DNA of 64,000 nt from Saccharopolyspora rosea (GCF_025643595.1 NZ_CP102826.1:1240001-1304000); one strand, 5' to 3'. Positions 50,200 through 59,043 are shown, counted from the first letter of the stretch. A program made the numbers and translations. The notes: generated by a model from the letters alone, not told the origin.

Positions 50200-50561
50200 C
50201 TGTGCATCGCCGCCAACGATCTCTCGAACTTCACGCGCTGGTCTTCCGGTGTCCGGGCCGCGTCGTAGCGCAGCACGATCGTTCCCTCCTGGTGGGCGCT
50301 CTCGCCGAGCTTGCCAGCGAACCCGCCGGCCGCCGCTTCATCCGCAAACGACAGCACCGACACCGCATCGGTCGTCATCAGCTGCGCGCACCCCAGCTGC
50401 GGGCAGTTCTGCTCCGTGTTGTCCCGCGGGTTCGGCACCGGCAAGCCATCACGCTCGAACTGCTCGACCACCTGCTGCGCCGTCGGGCTCGCCGACCCGC
50501 TACCGCAGGCCGCCAGCACTAGGCATGCCCCCAGCAGGGAAGCGGTCAACCACCGCATCAT
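50196..50561 (-). CDS. Prophage-encoded lipoprotein
   Basis: The 121-residue protein carries a lipoprotein signal peptide, with lipobox LAAC and lipidation at Cys19. The mature part has TAQQVVEQFERDGLPVPNPRDN, two cysteines in NCPQLGCAQL, and strands VSVLSFADEAAAGGFA and TIVLRYDAARTPEDQ. It should sit on the outer face of the membrane. ATG 50561 follows GCGAGGATCG. It heads a leftward two-gene unit with the membrane protein that follows. Phage lipoproteins of lysogens often block DNA entry of related phages, which is a fair but untested reading. Confidence 0.75.
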   Translation of the reverse strand: MMRWLTASLLGACLVLAACGSGSASPTAQQVVEQFERDGLPVPNPRDNTEQNCPQLGCAQLMTTDAVSVLSFADEAAAGGFAGKLGESAHQEGTIVLRYDAARTPEDQRVKFERSLAAMHR

Positions 50562-50658
50562 CGATCCTCGCTTCAACGAACGGGGCAACCCAGTGCTGCC
50601 CCACCGAACATTGATCGCGAATCGGACGGAACCGGTTATCCGGCGAATAGGTGAACTC

Positions 50659-51015
50659 ATGCCAACCGCGCCGCCAACTCGCTGCTCGGCAACCGGATGT
50701 ACCGCGCTCACCACGATGGGCCGATGTAGCGAACACCAGCGCAAGCCGTGGCAGCAGCGCAGCCGACACCAGCCCCGCGGCAGACTTGCCCGACGCGACA
50801 TCGCGTTCAAGGCCGAGCACCTGCGTCGCGAACCGAACTGCCGCAGATGTGGCCGACCAGCCGAACAGGTCGACCACATCCTGCCGCTCTCGCAGGGCGG
50901 CGCCATGTTCGACCACGCCAACGCCCAAGCGCTGTGCGCTGAGTGCCACGACCGCAAGACCCGATCGGAGAACGCTGCTCGCAACCGATCACGGGCTGGC
51001 AGGGCTGACAGGTAG
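50659..51015 (+). CDS. HNH endonuclease
   Basis: The 118-residue protein has an N-terminal Zn-knot-like part (RCSATGCTALTTMGRCSEH). The HNH core follows: CRRCGRPAEQVDHILPLSQGG with the first His, NAQALCAECHDRKT with the Asn and last His. HNH nucleases placed just before terminase genes are known to assist packaging in HK97-like phages. ATG 50659 is the start, after GAATAGGTG. It is the first rightward gene of the late region. The reversed cargo gene lies between it and the small terminase. Confidence 0.88.
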   Translation: MPTAPPTRCSATGCTALTTMGRCSEHQRKPWQQRSRHQPRGRLARRDIAFKAEHLRREPNCRRCGRPAEQVDHILPLSQGGAMFDHANAQALCAECHDRKTRSENAARNRSRAGRADR

Positions 51016-51142
51016 GGGAGTTCGGATCACGGCCCCCGGCTGGGCCGGAGGGCGCCGCCGGAGTCGCGATTTTCGTGTCTCAAAATTCGGACTGGGGGGG
51101 TATGCGAGGCTGGCTCGACGACCGAAATCGGTTGGCAGAACT

Positions 51143-51718
51143 CTAAGGCGAGGTTCTTAACGCCGAGTCAAGCCTATCGAGCGCATCTTTTCCCACTAGC
51201 ACGTATTGAGCCGCTCTTGCGGGAGTCACTTCACGGGGGGCGCGTATGACTTGCTTTCTAATTTGCCGGAGGTGGTGTAGCATTGTGGCTTCTGTGCCAC
51301 TTAGTAGACCCTGTTCTTTTGCTGTGTCAATAGCTTCTGACATCCATCCATGCTTGAGTTCGATGTCGTGAGCGCGCAAAAGTTTAAACAAGGCTGATTC
51401 GACTTCCTTTGACATCTGCATTATTGCGGCAGTCGGAGCGCCCGAGGCAAGCGTCAGTACTTTTTGCAAATATGGATCGCCAAGGGTGCTGACTTCTGAT
51501 TTATTTGCCGACTTCACCTCTTTCATGCTGACGGCCTGCTGTTCAACCTTGTCAAGTTTCTCCCATTCGATTTCGACCGGGCCAGCCTTTAATCTCTGTA
51601 ACGTTCTCTCCTCGATGAGTCTCCTAACTGGAGTCCTGAACGCAATTAGTGCACCAACGGCCACCGCTGGCCACGCAAGAGACGCAACCAGGGTCGTAAT
51701 GAACTGTAGAACCGACAC
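51143..51718 (-). CDS. Low-GC membrane protein inserted before the terminase (cargo gene)
   Basis: The 191-residue protein has an N-terminal membrane helix (ITTLVASLAWPAVAVGALIAF). A cytoplasmic part rich in Lys and Glu helices follows, with RLIEERTLQRLKAGPVEIEWEKLDKVEQQAV read as adjoining blocks, GAPTAAIMQMSKEVESAL and LHHLRQIRKQVIRAPREV. The gene is clearly poorer in G+C than all its neighbours and points against them, so it was gained separately. The start is GTG 51718. It has the features of a phage moron that is active in the lysogen. Related domains are known from bacterial membrane-linked defence or signalling proteins only in a general way. The exact function is unknown. Confidence 0.75.
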   Translation of the reverse strand: MSVLQFITTLVASLAWPAVAVGALIAFRTPVRRLIEERTLQRLKAGPVEIEWEKLDKVEQQAVSMKEVKSANKSEVSTLGDPYLQKVLTLASGAPTAAIMQMSKEVESALFKLLRAHDIELKHGWMSEAIDTAKEQGLLSGTEATMLHHLRQIRKQVIRAPREVTPARAAQYVLVGKDALDRLDSALRTSP

Positions 51719-51804
51719 GTTGTGTCACCGTAGCAACACGTGGTGCCCATGGCTGCGGTTTTGGTTCGGAACATGGTTCGCGACGTAAACAGTTGGAGGT
51801 GCCT

Positions 51805-52284
51805 GTGGCTAGGACTGCGCAGCCTGCTGCCTTGAAGTTGCTCCACGGGCGCGGGAACGGCACGGATTCGGGTGGCCGGAAGGTCGCGACGGGCCCGGCG
51901 TTCCGTCGGATCGCTCCGGATGCGCCCGAGTGGTTGTCGCCGGAGGCTGCCGCGGAGTGGCAGCGCGTGGTGCCGGAGTTGCAGCGGCTCGACATCCTCA
52001 AGGAAGAGGACCGGGCTGTGCTCGCGGCCTACTGCGAGACGTGGGCGCGGTTCGTCGAGGCGACCCGCGACGTGCAGGCCAACGGGCTCACGATCACCAA
52101 CCACTCGACGCGCAAGGACGGCACCGAATCCGAGTGGACCACCACCAACCCGGCGGTCGGAATCGCCAAGGCAGCCGGTCAGGAATTGCGCTCGTTCGCG
52201 GCGCACTTCGGGTTGACCCCGTCGACCGAAGCCGCCCTGTCTAAGGGGGGTTCGGGTGGCGAGGAAGAGGACAACCCGTTCTGA
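51805..52284 (+). CDS. Phage terminase small subunit (P27 family)
   Basis: The 159-residue protein matches the P27 group. It has PEWLSPEAAAEWQRVVPELQRLDILKEED (read as adjoining blocks) and VLAAYCETWARFVEATRDV. A later AVGIAKAAGQELRSFAAHFGLTPSTE segment with the oligomerisation helix follows. It recognises phage DNA and delivers it to the large subunit for packaging. GTG 51805 is 5 bases after GGAGGT and matches the family start MARTAQ. It overlaps the large subunit gene by 29 bp. Confidence 0.9.
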   Translation: MARTAQPAALKLLHGRGNGTDSGGRKVATGPAFRRIAPDAPEWLSPEAAAEWQRVVPELQRLDILKEEDRAVLAAYCETWARFVEATRDVQANGLTITNHSTRKDGTESEWTTTNPAVGIAKAAGQELRSFAAHFGLTPSTEAALSKGGSGGEEEDNPF

Positions 52285-54004
52285 GCCTGAGTTGCCCGAG
52301 GACGCCGAGCTGGAGCGGTTGAAGCTCTCCCCCGAGGTCGCCTGGTTCCTGCTCTCACGCGGCATCCCGCTGCCAGACTGCCCGCCTCTGATAAAGACGC
52401 CCGAGCCTCGCGACGTGGCGGGCGCGGTGTTCGACGCCGAGCGCGTCGACAAGGTGCTGCGGTCGTTCGGCGCGCTGGTGCACACGCAAGGCCAGTGGGC
52501 GGGGCGGTCGCTGCGGCCCGATCCGTGGCAGGTCGCCTACGTCCTGGCCCCGGTGTTCGGCTGGGTCCGCTACGACGAGGCCGCCGGCGGGCACGTGCGG
52601 ATCATCAACCAGCTGTACGTCGACGTCCCGCGTAAGAACGGCAAATCGACGCTCTCCGGTGGGATCGCGATCTACATGGCGTGCGCGGACGGGGAGCCCG
52701 GCGCGCAGGTGGTCACCGCGGCCAGCTCGGAGCGGCAGGCCGGGTTCGTGTTCGGACCGATCAAGACGCTGGCGGAGAAGTCCCCGGCACTCCGCGGCCG
52801 GGTGCGCGCCCACCAGAAACGCGTCGTGCACCCGAAAACGGGGTCGTACATCGAGGTCGTGAGCAGCGCGGCGGACGCCCAGCACGGCGCGAACCTGCAC
52901 TGCGGGATCGTCGACGAGCTGCACGTGCACAAGACGGCGGACTTGGTCGAGACGATCGAGACCGGCACCGGCTCACGCACGCAACCGCTCATCGTCATCA
53001 TCACCACCGCGGACTCGGGCCGCCGGGGCACGATCTACGACCGCAAGCGGCGCCGGGTCGAGCAGCTGGCCGCCGGGGTGCTCACCGATCCGACGACCTA
53101 CGGCGTGGTGTGGGCCGCCGAGTCCACCGACGACCCGTTCGCCGAATCGACATGGAGGAAGGCCAACCCCGGTTTCGGGGTGTCGCCGACGCGCGCGTAC
53201 CTCGCTCGGGCCGCTGCCGAAGCGCAGCAGTCCCCGGCTGACTTGGCGAAGTTCCTGCGGCTGCACTGCGGGCTCAGGACCAAGCAGGAGACGAAGTTCG
53301 TGACGATGGACAGCTGGGACCGCAACGCGTCCATCGTGGACGAGACCAAGTTGGCCGGCCGCGAAGCGTTCGGCGGGCTCGACCTCGCCTCAACCTCGGA
53401 CCTGTGCGCGCTGGCGTGGTTGTTCCCCGACGACGAGAGGGGCGGCTACGACGCGCTGCTGCGGCTGTGGACGCCCGAGGCGAACCTGCCCGCCCTGGAC
53501 AAGCGCACCGCCGGTGAGGCAAGCGTGTGGGTGCGGCAAGGGCTGTTGGCGGTGACGCCGGGCAACGTGGCCGACTACGACTGGATCAAGACGCAGATCG
53601 AGCGCGACATGGACGCATTCGACGTCCGGTCGATCGGGTTCGACCCGTGGAACGCCACCCAGCTGACCAACGATCTCGGCGAGGCCGGCGCACCGTTGGT
53701 GAAGGTGCGGCAGGGGTTCGTCACCTTGAGCCCGCCGCTCAAGGAGCTACAGCGGTTGCTGTTGGCCGGCACAGAGGAACGTCCGTTGCTGCGGCACGGC
53801 GGGAATCCGGCGTGGCGGTGGCAGGTCGACAACCTCGCGGTCGCGACCGATCCGGCCGGGAACGTCAAGCCGGACAAGGCCAATTCCGGCGACAAGATCG
53901 ACGCCGTGGCCGCGTTGGTCAACGCCTTGTCCGAGGCCATGACTCGGAAGCCGGTGGCGCGCTCCGCTTACGAGGACGACGACGCCGAGCTGATCATCAT
54001 CTGA
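52256..54004 (+). CDS. Phage terminase large subunit
   Basis: The 582-residue motor ATPase packages DNA and cuts it. The P-loop variant VDVPRKNGKST is at about residue 124, Walker B is IVDELHVH at about residue 218, and the coupling motif IITTADSG is near residue 245. The RNase-H-like nuclease domain begins with GLDLASTSDL near residue 377 and continues with IGFDPWNATQL and the late Asp in SGDKIDAV. Length and order fit the Terminase_1 family of HK97-like phages. GTG 52256 overlaps the small-subunit gene. Confidence 0.95.
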   Translation: MARKRTTRSEPELPEDAELERLKLSPEVAWFLLSRGIPLPDCPPLIKTPEPRDVAGAVFDAERVDKVLRSFGALVHTQGQWAGRSLRPDPWQVAYVLAPVFGWVRYDEAAGGHVRIINQLYVDVPRKNGKSTLSGGIAIYMACADGEPGAQVVTAASSERQAGFVFGPIKTLAEKSPALRGRVRAHQKRVVHPKTGSYIEVVSSAADAQHGANLHCGIVDELHVHKTADLVETIETGTGSRTQPLIVIITTADSGRRGTIYDRKRRRVEQLAAGVLTDPTTYGVVWAAESTDDPFAESTWRKANPGFGVSPTRAYLARAAAEAQQSPADLAKFLRLHCGLRTKQETKFVTMDSWDRNASIVDETKLAGREAFGGLDLASTSDLCALAWLFPDDERGGYDALLRLWTPEANLPALDKRTAGEASVWVRQGLLAVTPGNVADYDWIKTQIERDMDAFDVRSIGFDPWNATQLTNDLGEAGAPLVKVRQGFVTLSPPLKELQRLLLAGTEERPLLRHGGNPAWRWQVDNLAVATDPAGNVKPDKANSGDKIDAVAALVNALSEAMTRKPVARSAYEDDDAELIII

Positions 54005-54017
54005 ACAGGAGGCCGTG

Positions 54018-54218
54018 ATGCGCGAGTACCGACGGCACCTCGGCCGCCGCGTGCTGCTGCACCTGGACGGCGCGACTCTCGACGGCGTCCTGGTGCGCGT
54101 CGACCGCGACACCGTGGCCCTCGACCAGGCCCGCCTGCTGTCCGCGCTGGAACCGTCCGACATGGACGGCGAGATCGTCGTGGAGCGCGTCGCGCTGGTG
54201 TGGATGCAGGTGGTGTGA
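54018..54218 (+). CDS. Small protein between terminase and portal genes
   Basis: The 66-residue protein reads YRRHLGRRVLLHLDGATLDGVL, then VDRDTVALDQARLLSALEP and IVVERVALVWMQVV. The strand pattern and Gly turns resemble an Sm/SH3-like small barrel. ATG 54018 follows AACAGGAGGCCGTG. Small genes at this place are common in actinophages, and none has a known function that I can name. Confidence 0.7.
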   Translation: MREYRRHLGRRVLLHLDGATLDGVLVRVDRDTVALDQARLLSALEPSDMDGEIVVERVALVWMQVV

Positions 54219-54219
54219 C

Positions 54220-55482
54220 GTGGTGGTTTTCAGCTCCGGCGGCCAGCTTGCCGGGACCACGTTCCCGTCGTTGTCCGCGCCGTGGTCGGTCGACGGCGCC
54301 GTGATCGTCCCCGATCCTGGCATCCCACTGGTCGAGGCTGCCAGCGACGCACCCGGCGTGTGGAAGACCCAACCCAGCGTGCGCAAGGTCGTGGACTTCA
54401 TCGCCCGCAACGTCGCGTCCGTGCCGTTGCACGTGTTCGAGCGGCGCGACGAGACCGACCGGCCCCGCGTCACCGACCACCCGCTGGCGTTGCTGCTGAC
54501 CGAGCCCGCTCCGGGGATCACACCGTTCCGGTTCTGGCACGGCATTCTCGTCGACTTCCTGCTGCATGACCGGTGGTGCGCCCAGCTGCTCCCGAACGCC
54601 GACACCAACTCGGGGTACGAGCTGCGGCGCATCCCCGCATCACGCATGCGGCTGCTCGACGACGGTTGGGGGCGCGTGGCCGCGGTGCACATCGTCGACC
54701 CCGACGGCAAGGCCACCGAGCACGACCCCACTGGGTTCGTGTTCGACCACGGCTGGGGCGGGGCCAACGGAGTGCCGCCGATCGAGACGCTGTCGGCGAT
54801 CCTCGCCGAGTCCGCCGAGGCCGTGGCCTACCGGCGCGGAGTCTGGCGCAACGGCGCGCGGGTGCCGATGGTGATCGAGCGCCCGGCCGGTGCTCCGCCG
54901 TGGTCGGACTCCTCGCGGAACCGGTTTGTGGAGATGTGGCGCCGGTTCACCCGCGGCGGTGGCCAGGAGGGCGGGACGCCGCTGCTGGAAGACGGCATGA
55001 CCGTCAAGGAAGTCAACGCCTTCACCCCGAAGGACACCCAGGACATCGAGGGACGCCGCCTCACCGATGCCGAAGTGGCCAGCGCCTACCACATCGCTCC
55101 AGAGATCGTCGGTGCTCGCGAGGGCACCTACTCCAACATCGAGGCATACCGCCAGATGCTCTACCGCGACAACCTCGGCCCCTGGCTGACGCAGATCGAG
55201 CAGACCTGCAACGCGCTGCTCGCCCCGCAGCTCGACCCGAGCGGCCGGCTCTACGTCGAGGCGAACGTGGAGGCGAAGTTGCGCGGGTCGTTCGAGGAAC
55301 AGGCCCGGATCTTGCAGGCGTCCACCGGTGGGCCGTGGTTGACCCGCAACGAGGCCCGCGCCCGCGCGAACCTGCCCGCGCTGGACGGCGCCGACGAACT
55401 GGTGGTGCCGCTGAACGTCACCGCGGGCGGGTTGGCGTCCCCGCAGGACACCGCGCCCGATGAATCCACGAGGGAGTCGTAA
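54220..55482 (+). CDS. Phage portal protein (HK97 type)
   Basis: The 420-residue protein forms the dodecameric ring through which DNA enters the head. Typical parts are SVRKVVDFIARNVASVPLHVFE near residue 55 and HPLALLLTEPAP. ELRRIPASRMRLLDDGWGR lies in the middle and SAYHIAPEIVGAREGTYSNIEAYRQM near residue 290 (read as adjoining blocks). GTG 54220 follows within 2 bp of the previous stop. The stop is coupled to the protease start. Confidence 0.93.
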   Translation: MVVFSSGGQLAGTTFPSLSAPWSVDGAVIVPDPGIPLVEAASDAPGVWKTQPSVRKVVDFIARNVASVPLHVFERRDETDRPRVTDHPLALLLTEPAPGITPFRFWHGILVDFLLHDRWCAQLLPNADTNSGYELRRIPASRMRLLDDGWGRVAAVHIVDPDGKATEHDPTGFVFDHGWGGANGVPPIETLSAILAESAEAVAYRRGVWRNGARVPMVIERPAGAPPWSDSSRNRFVEMWRRFTRGGGQEGGTPLLEDGMTVKEVNAFTPKDTQDIEGRRLTDAEVASAYHIAPEIVGAREGTYSNIEAYRQMLYRDNLGPWLTQIEQTCNALLAPQLDPSGRLYVEANVEAKLRGSFEEQARILQASTGGPWLTRNEARARANLPALDGADELVVPLNVTAGGLASPQDTAPDESTRES

Positions 55483-56291
55483 TGCCGCAGACCAAGGATT
55501 TCGGCGCGCGCGTGAAGGCCGCCGGGGATGCCGACGGGCTCGCAGAGGGCGAGTTCACCGCCTTGGTGTCGGTATTCGGCAACGTCGACTCGGTCGGTGA
55601 TGTGGTGGTGCCCGGCGCATTCGCCGACTCGCTCGCCGAGTGGGCCGCCAAAGGGGACCCGCTGCCGGTGATCTGGGCGCACGACTGGTCTGACCCGTAC
55701 TCGCACATCGGCCACGTCACCAAGGCAGAGGAGACCGCCGACGGGCTGCTGGTCACCGGGCAGCTCGACCTCGACAACCCCAAGGCACAGCAGGTTTACC
55801 GGCTGCTCAAGGGCCGCAGGGTCACGCAGTTCTCGTTCGCCTACGACATCCTCGACGGTGCACCGGCCGAGCGGGACGGCGTCGAGGTCTACGAGCTGCG
55901 CAAGCTGCGGGTGCACGAGGTCGGGCCGTGCCTGATCGGCGCCAACCAGGAAACCCAGCTGCTCGCCGCCAAGGCCCGCCGCCTCGCCGACGGCGCGAAG
56001 GCCGGGCGGGTGCTCTCGGCGAAGAACTACGAGGCGCTGCGCGCCGCCTACGAGCAGATCGGCGAAGTCCTCGCCACCGCCGACCAGGTGCCCGACGAGG
56101 GCACCGAGAAGACCGCCGCACCATCCGGTGCCGACACCCCCGAGCAGGACGCCGGCCAGCCCGAGCCCGCCGCCGCCAGCACCGCCGCCGAGGTGCCCGC
56201 GAAGTCGGCCAGCTTGCGGCCCGCCCAGGTGGCCGCTTGGTCGCAACTCCATTCGCTACTGACGGGAGACCACAATGCCGACGCTGCGTGA
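55482..56291 (+). CDS. HK97-family prohead protease
   Basis: The 269-residue serine protease trims the capsid scaffold during maturation. The catalytic His is in PVIWAHDWSDP near residue 66, and the Ser is in TQFSFAYDI near residue 115, with an acidic residue downstream in the VHEVGPCLIGANQ strand. After about residue 160 comes an Ala/Glu-rich tail typical of a scaffold-like part. Its ATG shares the last base of the portal stop (TAATG), and its end overlaps the capsid gene by 17 bp. Together the two supply prohead assembly. Confidence 0.92.
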   Translation: MPQTKDFGARVKAAGDADGLAEGEFTALVSVFGNVDSVGDVVVPGAFADSLAEWAAKGDPLPVIWAHDWSDPYSHIGHVTKAEETADGLLVTGQLDLDNPKAQQVYRLLKGRRVTQFSFAYDILDGAPAERDGVEVYELRKLRVHEVGPCLIGANQETQLLAAKARRLADGAKAGRVLSAKNYEALRAAYEQIGEVLATADQVPDEGTEKTAAPSGADTPEQDAGQPEPAAASTAAEVPAKSASLRPAQVAAWSQLHSLLTGDHNADAA

Positions 56292-57516
56292 GCAGTACCA
56301 GGCGACCCTCTCGCGCGCGGCCGAGCTGGCCAAGAGCGCGACCGACGAGGGACGCGAGTTCACCGACGACGAGGTGGCCGAGGTCGCCGAGCTCAAGGCC
56401 AAGGCCGACGAGCTCGGCGCGCGCGTGAAGGCTGCCGACGAGGCGCAGGCCGCAGCCGCCGAGCTGGCGGGCAAGTCCGCCACCGCGGTCGCCTCGACCC
56501 GCGACCGCGCCGAGGACGCCGCCGCCGCCACGTTCGGCGAGGCGTTCGTCAAGTCCGCCGCCTACCAGGAGTTCCGCCACGAGCACCCCGCCGGGGTCGG
56601 GCAGGGCACGCCGATCAACATCGGCCGCGTCAAGGTCGGCACGATGAGCGACTGGTTCGCGCGCCGCAAGGCCACGCTCGACACCACCCTGGCCCGCATC
56701 CAGCCGGTGCGAATGCCGATGGTGGACCAGATCGACCGCGACCGGCTGACGCTGCTGGACCTGGTCGACCGCGGCCGGACCGATGGCAACTTCGAATACG
56801 TGCAGGTCACCAGCGTCACCCGCAACGCGGCGATCGTCGCTGAGGGCAACCTCAAGCCGGTCAGCGACGTGGCGACGCAGCTGGCCGACGCCAAGGTCTA
56901 CACCTACGCGGACGGCTACGACGTCACCAACCAGCTGCTCGCCGACGCCCCCGCGTTCGCGTCGTACATGAACAACGAGCTGCGCTACTCGCTCGACTCG
57001 GTCGTCGAGGACAAGTTGCTCAACGGCTCGGGCGCGAACGGCGAACCGCGGGGCCTGCTGAACACCACCGGTGTGCAGGAGCAGACTTACACCCCCGGTG
57101 CCGACGCCAAGGAACTCGTGCGGGCAATCCGCAAGGGCATCACCAAGGTCACCCGCTTGCAGGGCGGCCAGGTGACCGCGGTCCTGATGAACCCCGAAGA
57201 CGACGAGTCCCTGGACCTCATGGAAGACGCGAACCAGCGCTTCTACGGGCAGGGGCCGTTCGGTTCGGGGCCGCAGACGATCTGGGGCCGCCCCCGCGCG
57301 ATTTCCGAGCGGGTGCCAGCCGGGACCGTGATCCTCGGCGACTTCAAGCAGATCGCGCTGCTGGACCGCGAGGGTCTGAGCGTGTTGGCGTTCAACCAAC
57401 ACCAGGACTACGCGCAACGGAACATGACCTACGTCCGCGCCGAGCTTCGCGCCGCGCAGGTTATCTGGAAGCCGAATCGCCTGGTCGTCGTCAAGACCGC
57501 CGCGGCGGCCGGCTGA
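56275..57516 (+). CDS. Major capsid protein (HK97 fold)
   Basis: The 413-residue protein has a helical N-terminal delta domain of about 100 residues (ATLSRAAELAKSATDEGREF). This is presumably removed by the protease. The HK97-fold body follows with RMPMVDQIDRDRLTLLDLVD, VQVTSVTRNAAIVAEGNLKP and VEDKLLNGSGANGEPRGLLN. The tail end GTVILGDFKQIALLDREG is typical of the family. ATG 56275 follows GACGGGAG. The stop overlaps the next ATG. Confidence 0.95.
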   Translation: MPTLREQYQATLSRAAELAKSATDEGREFTDDEVAEVAELKAKADELGARVKAADEAQAAAAELAGKSATAVASTRDRAEDAAAATFGEAFVKSAAYQEFRHEHPAGVGQGTPINIGRVKVGTMSDWFARRKATLDTTLARIQPVRMPMVDQIDRDRLTLLDLVDRGRTDGNFEYVQVTSVTRNAAIVAEGNLKPVSDVATQLADAKVYTYADGYDVTNQLLADAPAFASYMNNELRYSLDSVVEDKLLNGSGANGEPRGLLNTTGVQEQTYTPGADAKELVRAIRKGITKVTRLQGGQVTAVLMNPEDDESLDLMEDANQRFYGQGPFGSGPQTIWGRPRAISERVPAGTVILGDFKQIALLDREGLSVLAFNQHQDYAQRNMTYVRAELRAAQVIWKPNRLVVVKTAAAAG

Positions 57517-57719
57517 TGGACGCCGAGCACCGCATGGTGACCGTGAACGGCATCCGCTACCGGATCGAGGACGCCCAGCGGCTCGGCCTGGTGGCGGATG
57601 CCGCCGCCGACACCGTCACCGCAGCCACCCAGGCGGAAACCCAGGACGAGAAACCCGTGCGCCACAAGGCACGCCGACCGGCAAGGGGTGCGCATGGCGG
57701 AAACGACACCCCTGGCTGA
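57516..57719 (+). CDS. Small protein after the capsid gene
   Basis: The 67-residue protein has a short ordered start (MVTVNGIRYRIEDAQRLGLV). An Ala/Thr/Glu-rich middle follows and a basic end, VRHKARRPARGAHGG. A short VNGIRYR-type hook is found in head-completion or decoration-related small proteins, but no role is certain. It overlaps the capsid stop (TGATG) and the next gene by 26 bp. Confidence 0.7.
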   Translation: MDAEHRMVTVNGIRYRIEDAQRLGLVADAAADTVTAATQAETQDEKPVRHKARRPARGAHGGNDTPG

Positions 57720-58230
57720 TCCGGCCGCCCTCGCCCGGCTGACCGGGTTGCCCGCCGACGATCCCGGCTTGCTCGGCGCCCTCAACCGGGCATCGGAGCG
57801 GTTCCGGGGTGCCGTCGGTCACCCGGTGACCCCCGTGGTGCGCGATGAGATCGTGGTGGACGGGGACGGATCTCGGTCGCTGCTGCTGCCAGCCGTCCCT
57901 GTCACCGCCGTGCACCAGGTCGACGTCGACGGGCAGCCGGTCGCCGACTACCAGTGGTCCCGCAACGGCATCCTCCGCTCGGCCGGATGCTGGCCGGACC
58001 GGCTCGGTGCCGTCCGGGTCGTCTACGACCACGGCTACCCGCCGAACGAGGTTCCGGGCGACATTGCCGACGCCGTGCTGGTGCAGGCGCAGATGATCCT
58101 CGACCAGAACCCTGGTGTGTCCTCGATGTCCACCGGCGGCGTCTCGGTGTCGTTCTCGCGTGTTGGGGTCACCGAGGCGTGGTCGAAAGCGGTGGAGCGG
58201 CACCGGATCGGGCGGGGTGATGCAGCGTGA
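57694..58230 (+). CDS. Head-tail connector protein (gp6-like adaptor)
   Basis: The 178-residue protein follows the pattern of phage adaptors: DPAALARLTGLPADDPGLLGALNRASERFR as the helical front (read as adjoining blocks). Strands follow with LLLPAVPVTAVHQVDVDGQPV, then GAVRVVYDHGYPPNEVPGDIADAVLVQAQMIL. The ring it forms extends the portal. ATG 57694 is chosen since it begins the family-like part. Its stop overlaps the next start (GTGA). Confidence 0.85.
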   Translation: MAETTPLADPAALARLTGLPADDPGLLGALNRASERFRGAVGHPVTPVVRDEIVVDGDGSRSLLLPAVPVTAVHQVDVDGQPVADYQWSRNGILRSAGCWPDRLGAVRVVYDHGYPPNEVPGDIADAVLVQAQMILDQNPGVSSMSTGGVSVSFSRVGVTEAWSKAVERHRIGRGDAA

Positions 58231-58574
58231 TCTACGGCGAGACCATCACAATCCTGCGCGCACCCGTCACCACCGACCGCTACGGCAACGAGGTGCGGGA
58301 CTGGTCCCACGCCACCCGCACCACCGTCGCCGGGGTGTCTGTGCAGCCGCGCTCGGCCACCGAATCCGGCAGTGATGAGGCCCGGGAGATGGTCACGACC
58401 GGGTGGCGCATCTATACCCGCGCCGGGATCGACCTCGACGTTGAACCCACCGACCGCATCGAGTGGTCCGGCCGAACGCTCGAAGTCATCGGGGAGATCG
58501 CGCGGTGGCCGCACCCGATCCGGCCTACCGCCGTGCACCACGTCGAGATCGACGTGCAAAGGTGGTCGGGCTGA
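58227..58574 (+). CDS. Head-tail joining (stopper) protein
   Basis: The 115-residue beta-rich protein has ETITILRAPVTTDRYGNEVRDW, the RYGN-type turn common in head closure proteins, then GVSVQPRSATES and RTLEVIGEIARWPHP. It caps the connector after packaging. The start GTG overlaps the preceding stop by 4 bp and the stop shares a base with the next ATG. Confidence 0.85.
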   Translation: MIYGETITILRAPVTTDRYGNEVRDWSHATRTTVAGVSVQPRSATESGSDEAREMVTTGWRIYTRAGIDLDVEPTDRIEWSGRTLEVIGEIARWPHPIRPTAVHHVEIDVQRWSG

Positions 58575-58858
58575 TGGCACGCGCTCAGATCCGGATCACC
58601 GACCGGGAGTGGCGGCGCATCGTCGCCCTGCCCAGTGTCCGCGCCGCACTGCGCCAGCGCGCCCAGGCCATCGCCGGGCGGGCCCGCGGCATCGCCGCTA
58701 CCGAAACCCCCGGCGCCTCGATCACCACTGAGGAAGGCACCCGGCCCCGGGGCCGCACCTATGCCCGTGTCGCTAGCGACGACCCCGAGGGCGAGTACGG
58801 CACCCAGACCCGCGAGCGCCGCCGCGTGCTCGGCCGCGCCGCCAATACCAAGGAGTAA
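58574..58858 (+). CDS. Head-tail/neck protein, HK97 gp10-like
   Basis: The 94-residue basic protein has ITDREWRRIVALPSVRAALR and QRAQAIAGRARGIAATE, then TYARVASDDPEGEYGTQTR. The long helix followed by a TYARV strand is the pattern of the small neck protein found between stopper and tail terminator in many siphoviruses. ATG 58574 begins MARAQIR, sharing its first base with the stop of the previous gene. Confidence 0.75.
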   Translation: MARAQIRITDREWRRIVALPSVRAALRQRAQAIAGRARGIAATETPGASITTEEGTRPRGRTYARVASDDPEGEYGTQTRERRRVLGRAANTKE

Positions 58859-58863
58859 CCGCG

Positions 58864-59043
58864 ATGCATGTTGAGATCGCGTTCGACGCCGACCTGCGCA
58901 AGATCGGCACCGTCATCGACGTTCCCGACGAGGTCCAGGCGGCCACGATGATCCGCGAGGGCCGCGCCAGGCGGGTGCCGGCCACCGGGCCGAAGCCGGG
59001 CAAGAGCGCGCCGAAGCCGGACCGGGCGGCGAGCGAGACGTGA
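58864..59043 (+). CDS. Very small neck-region protein
   Basis: The 59-residue protein begins MHVEIAFDADLRKIGTVIDVP at ATG 58864, 5 bp after the previous stop, behind AAGGAG, and ends in a Lys/Pro-rich tail (TGPKPGKSAPKPDRA). Its stop overlaps the next GTG start. Good ribosome binding and tight spacing support a real gene. The function is unknown. Confidence 0.7.
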   Translation: MHVEIAFDADLRKIGTVIDVPDEVQAATMIREGRARRVPATGPKPGKSAPKPDRAASET

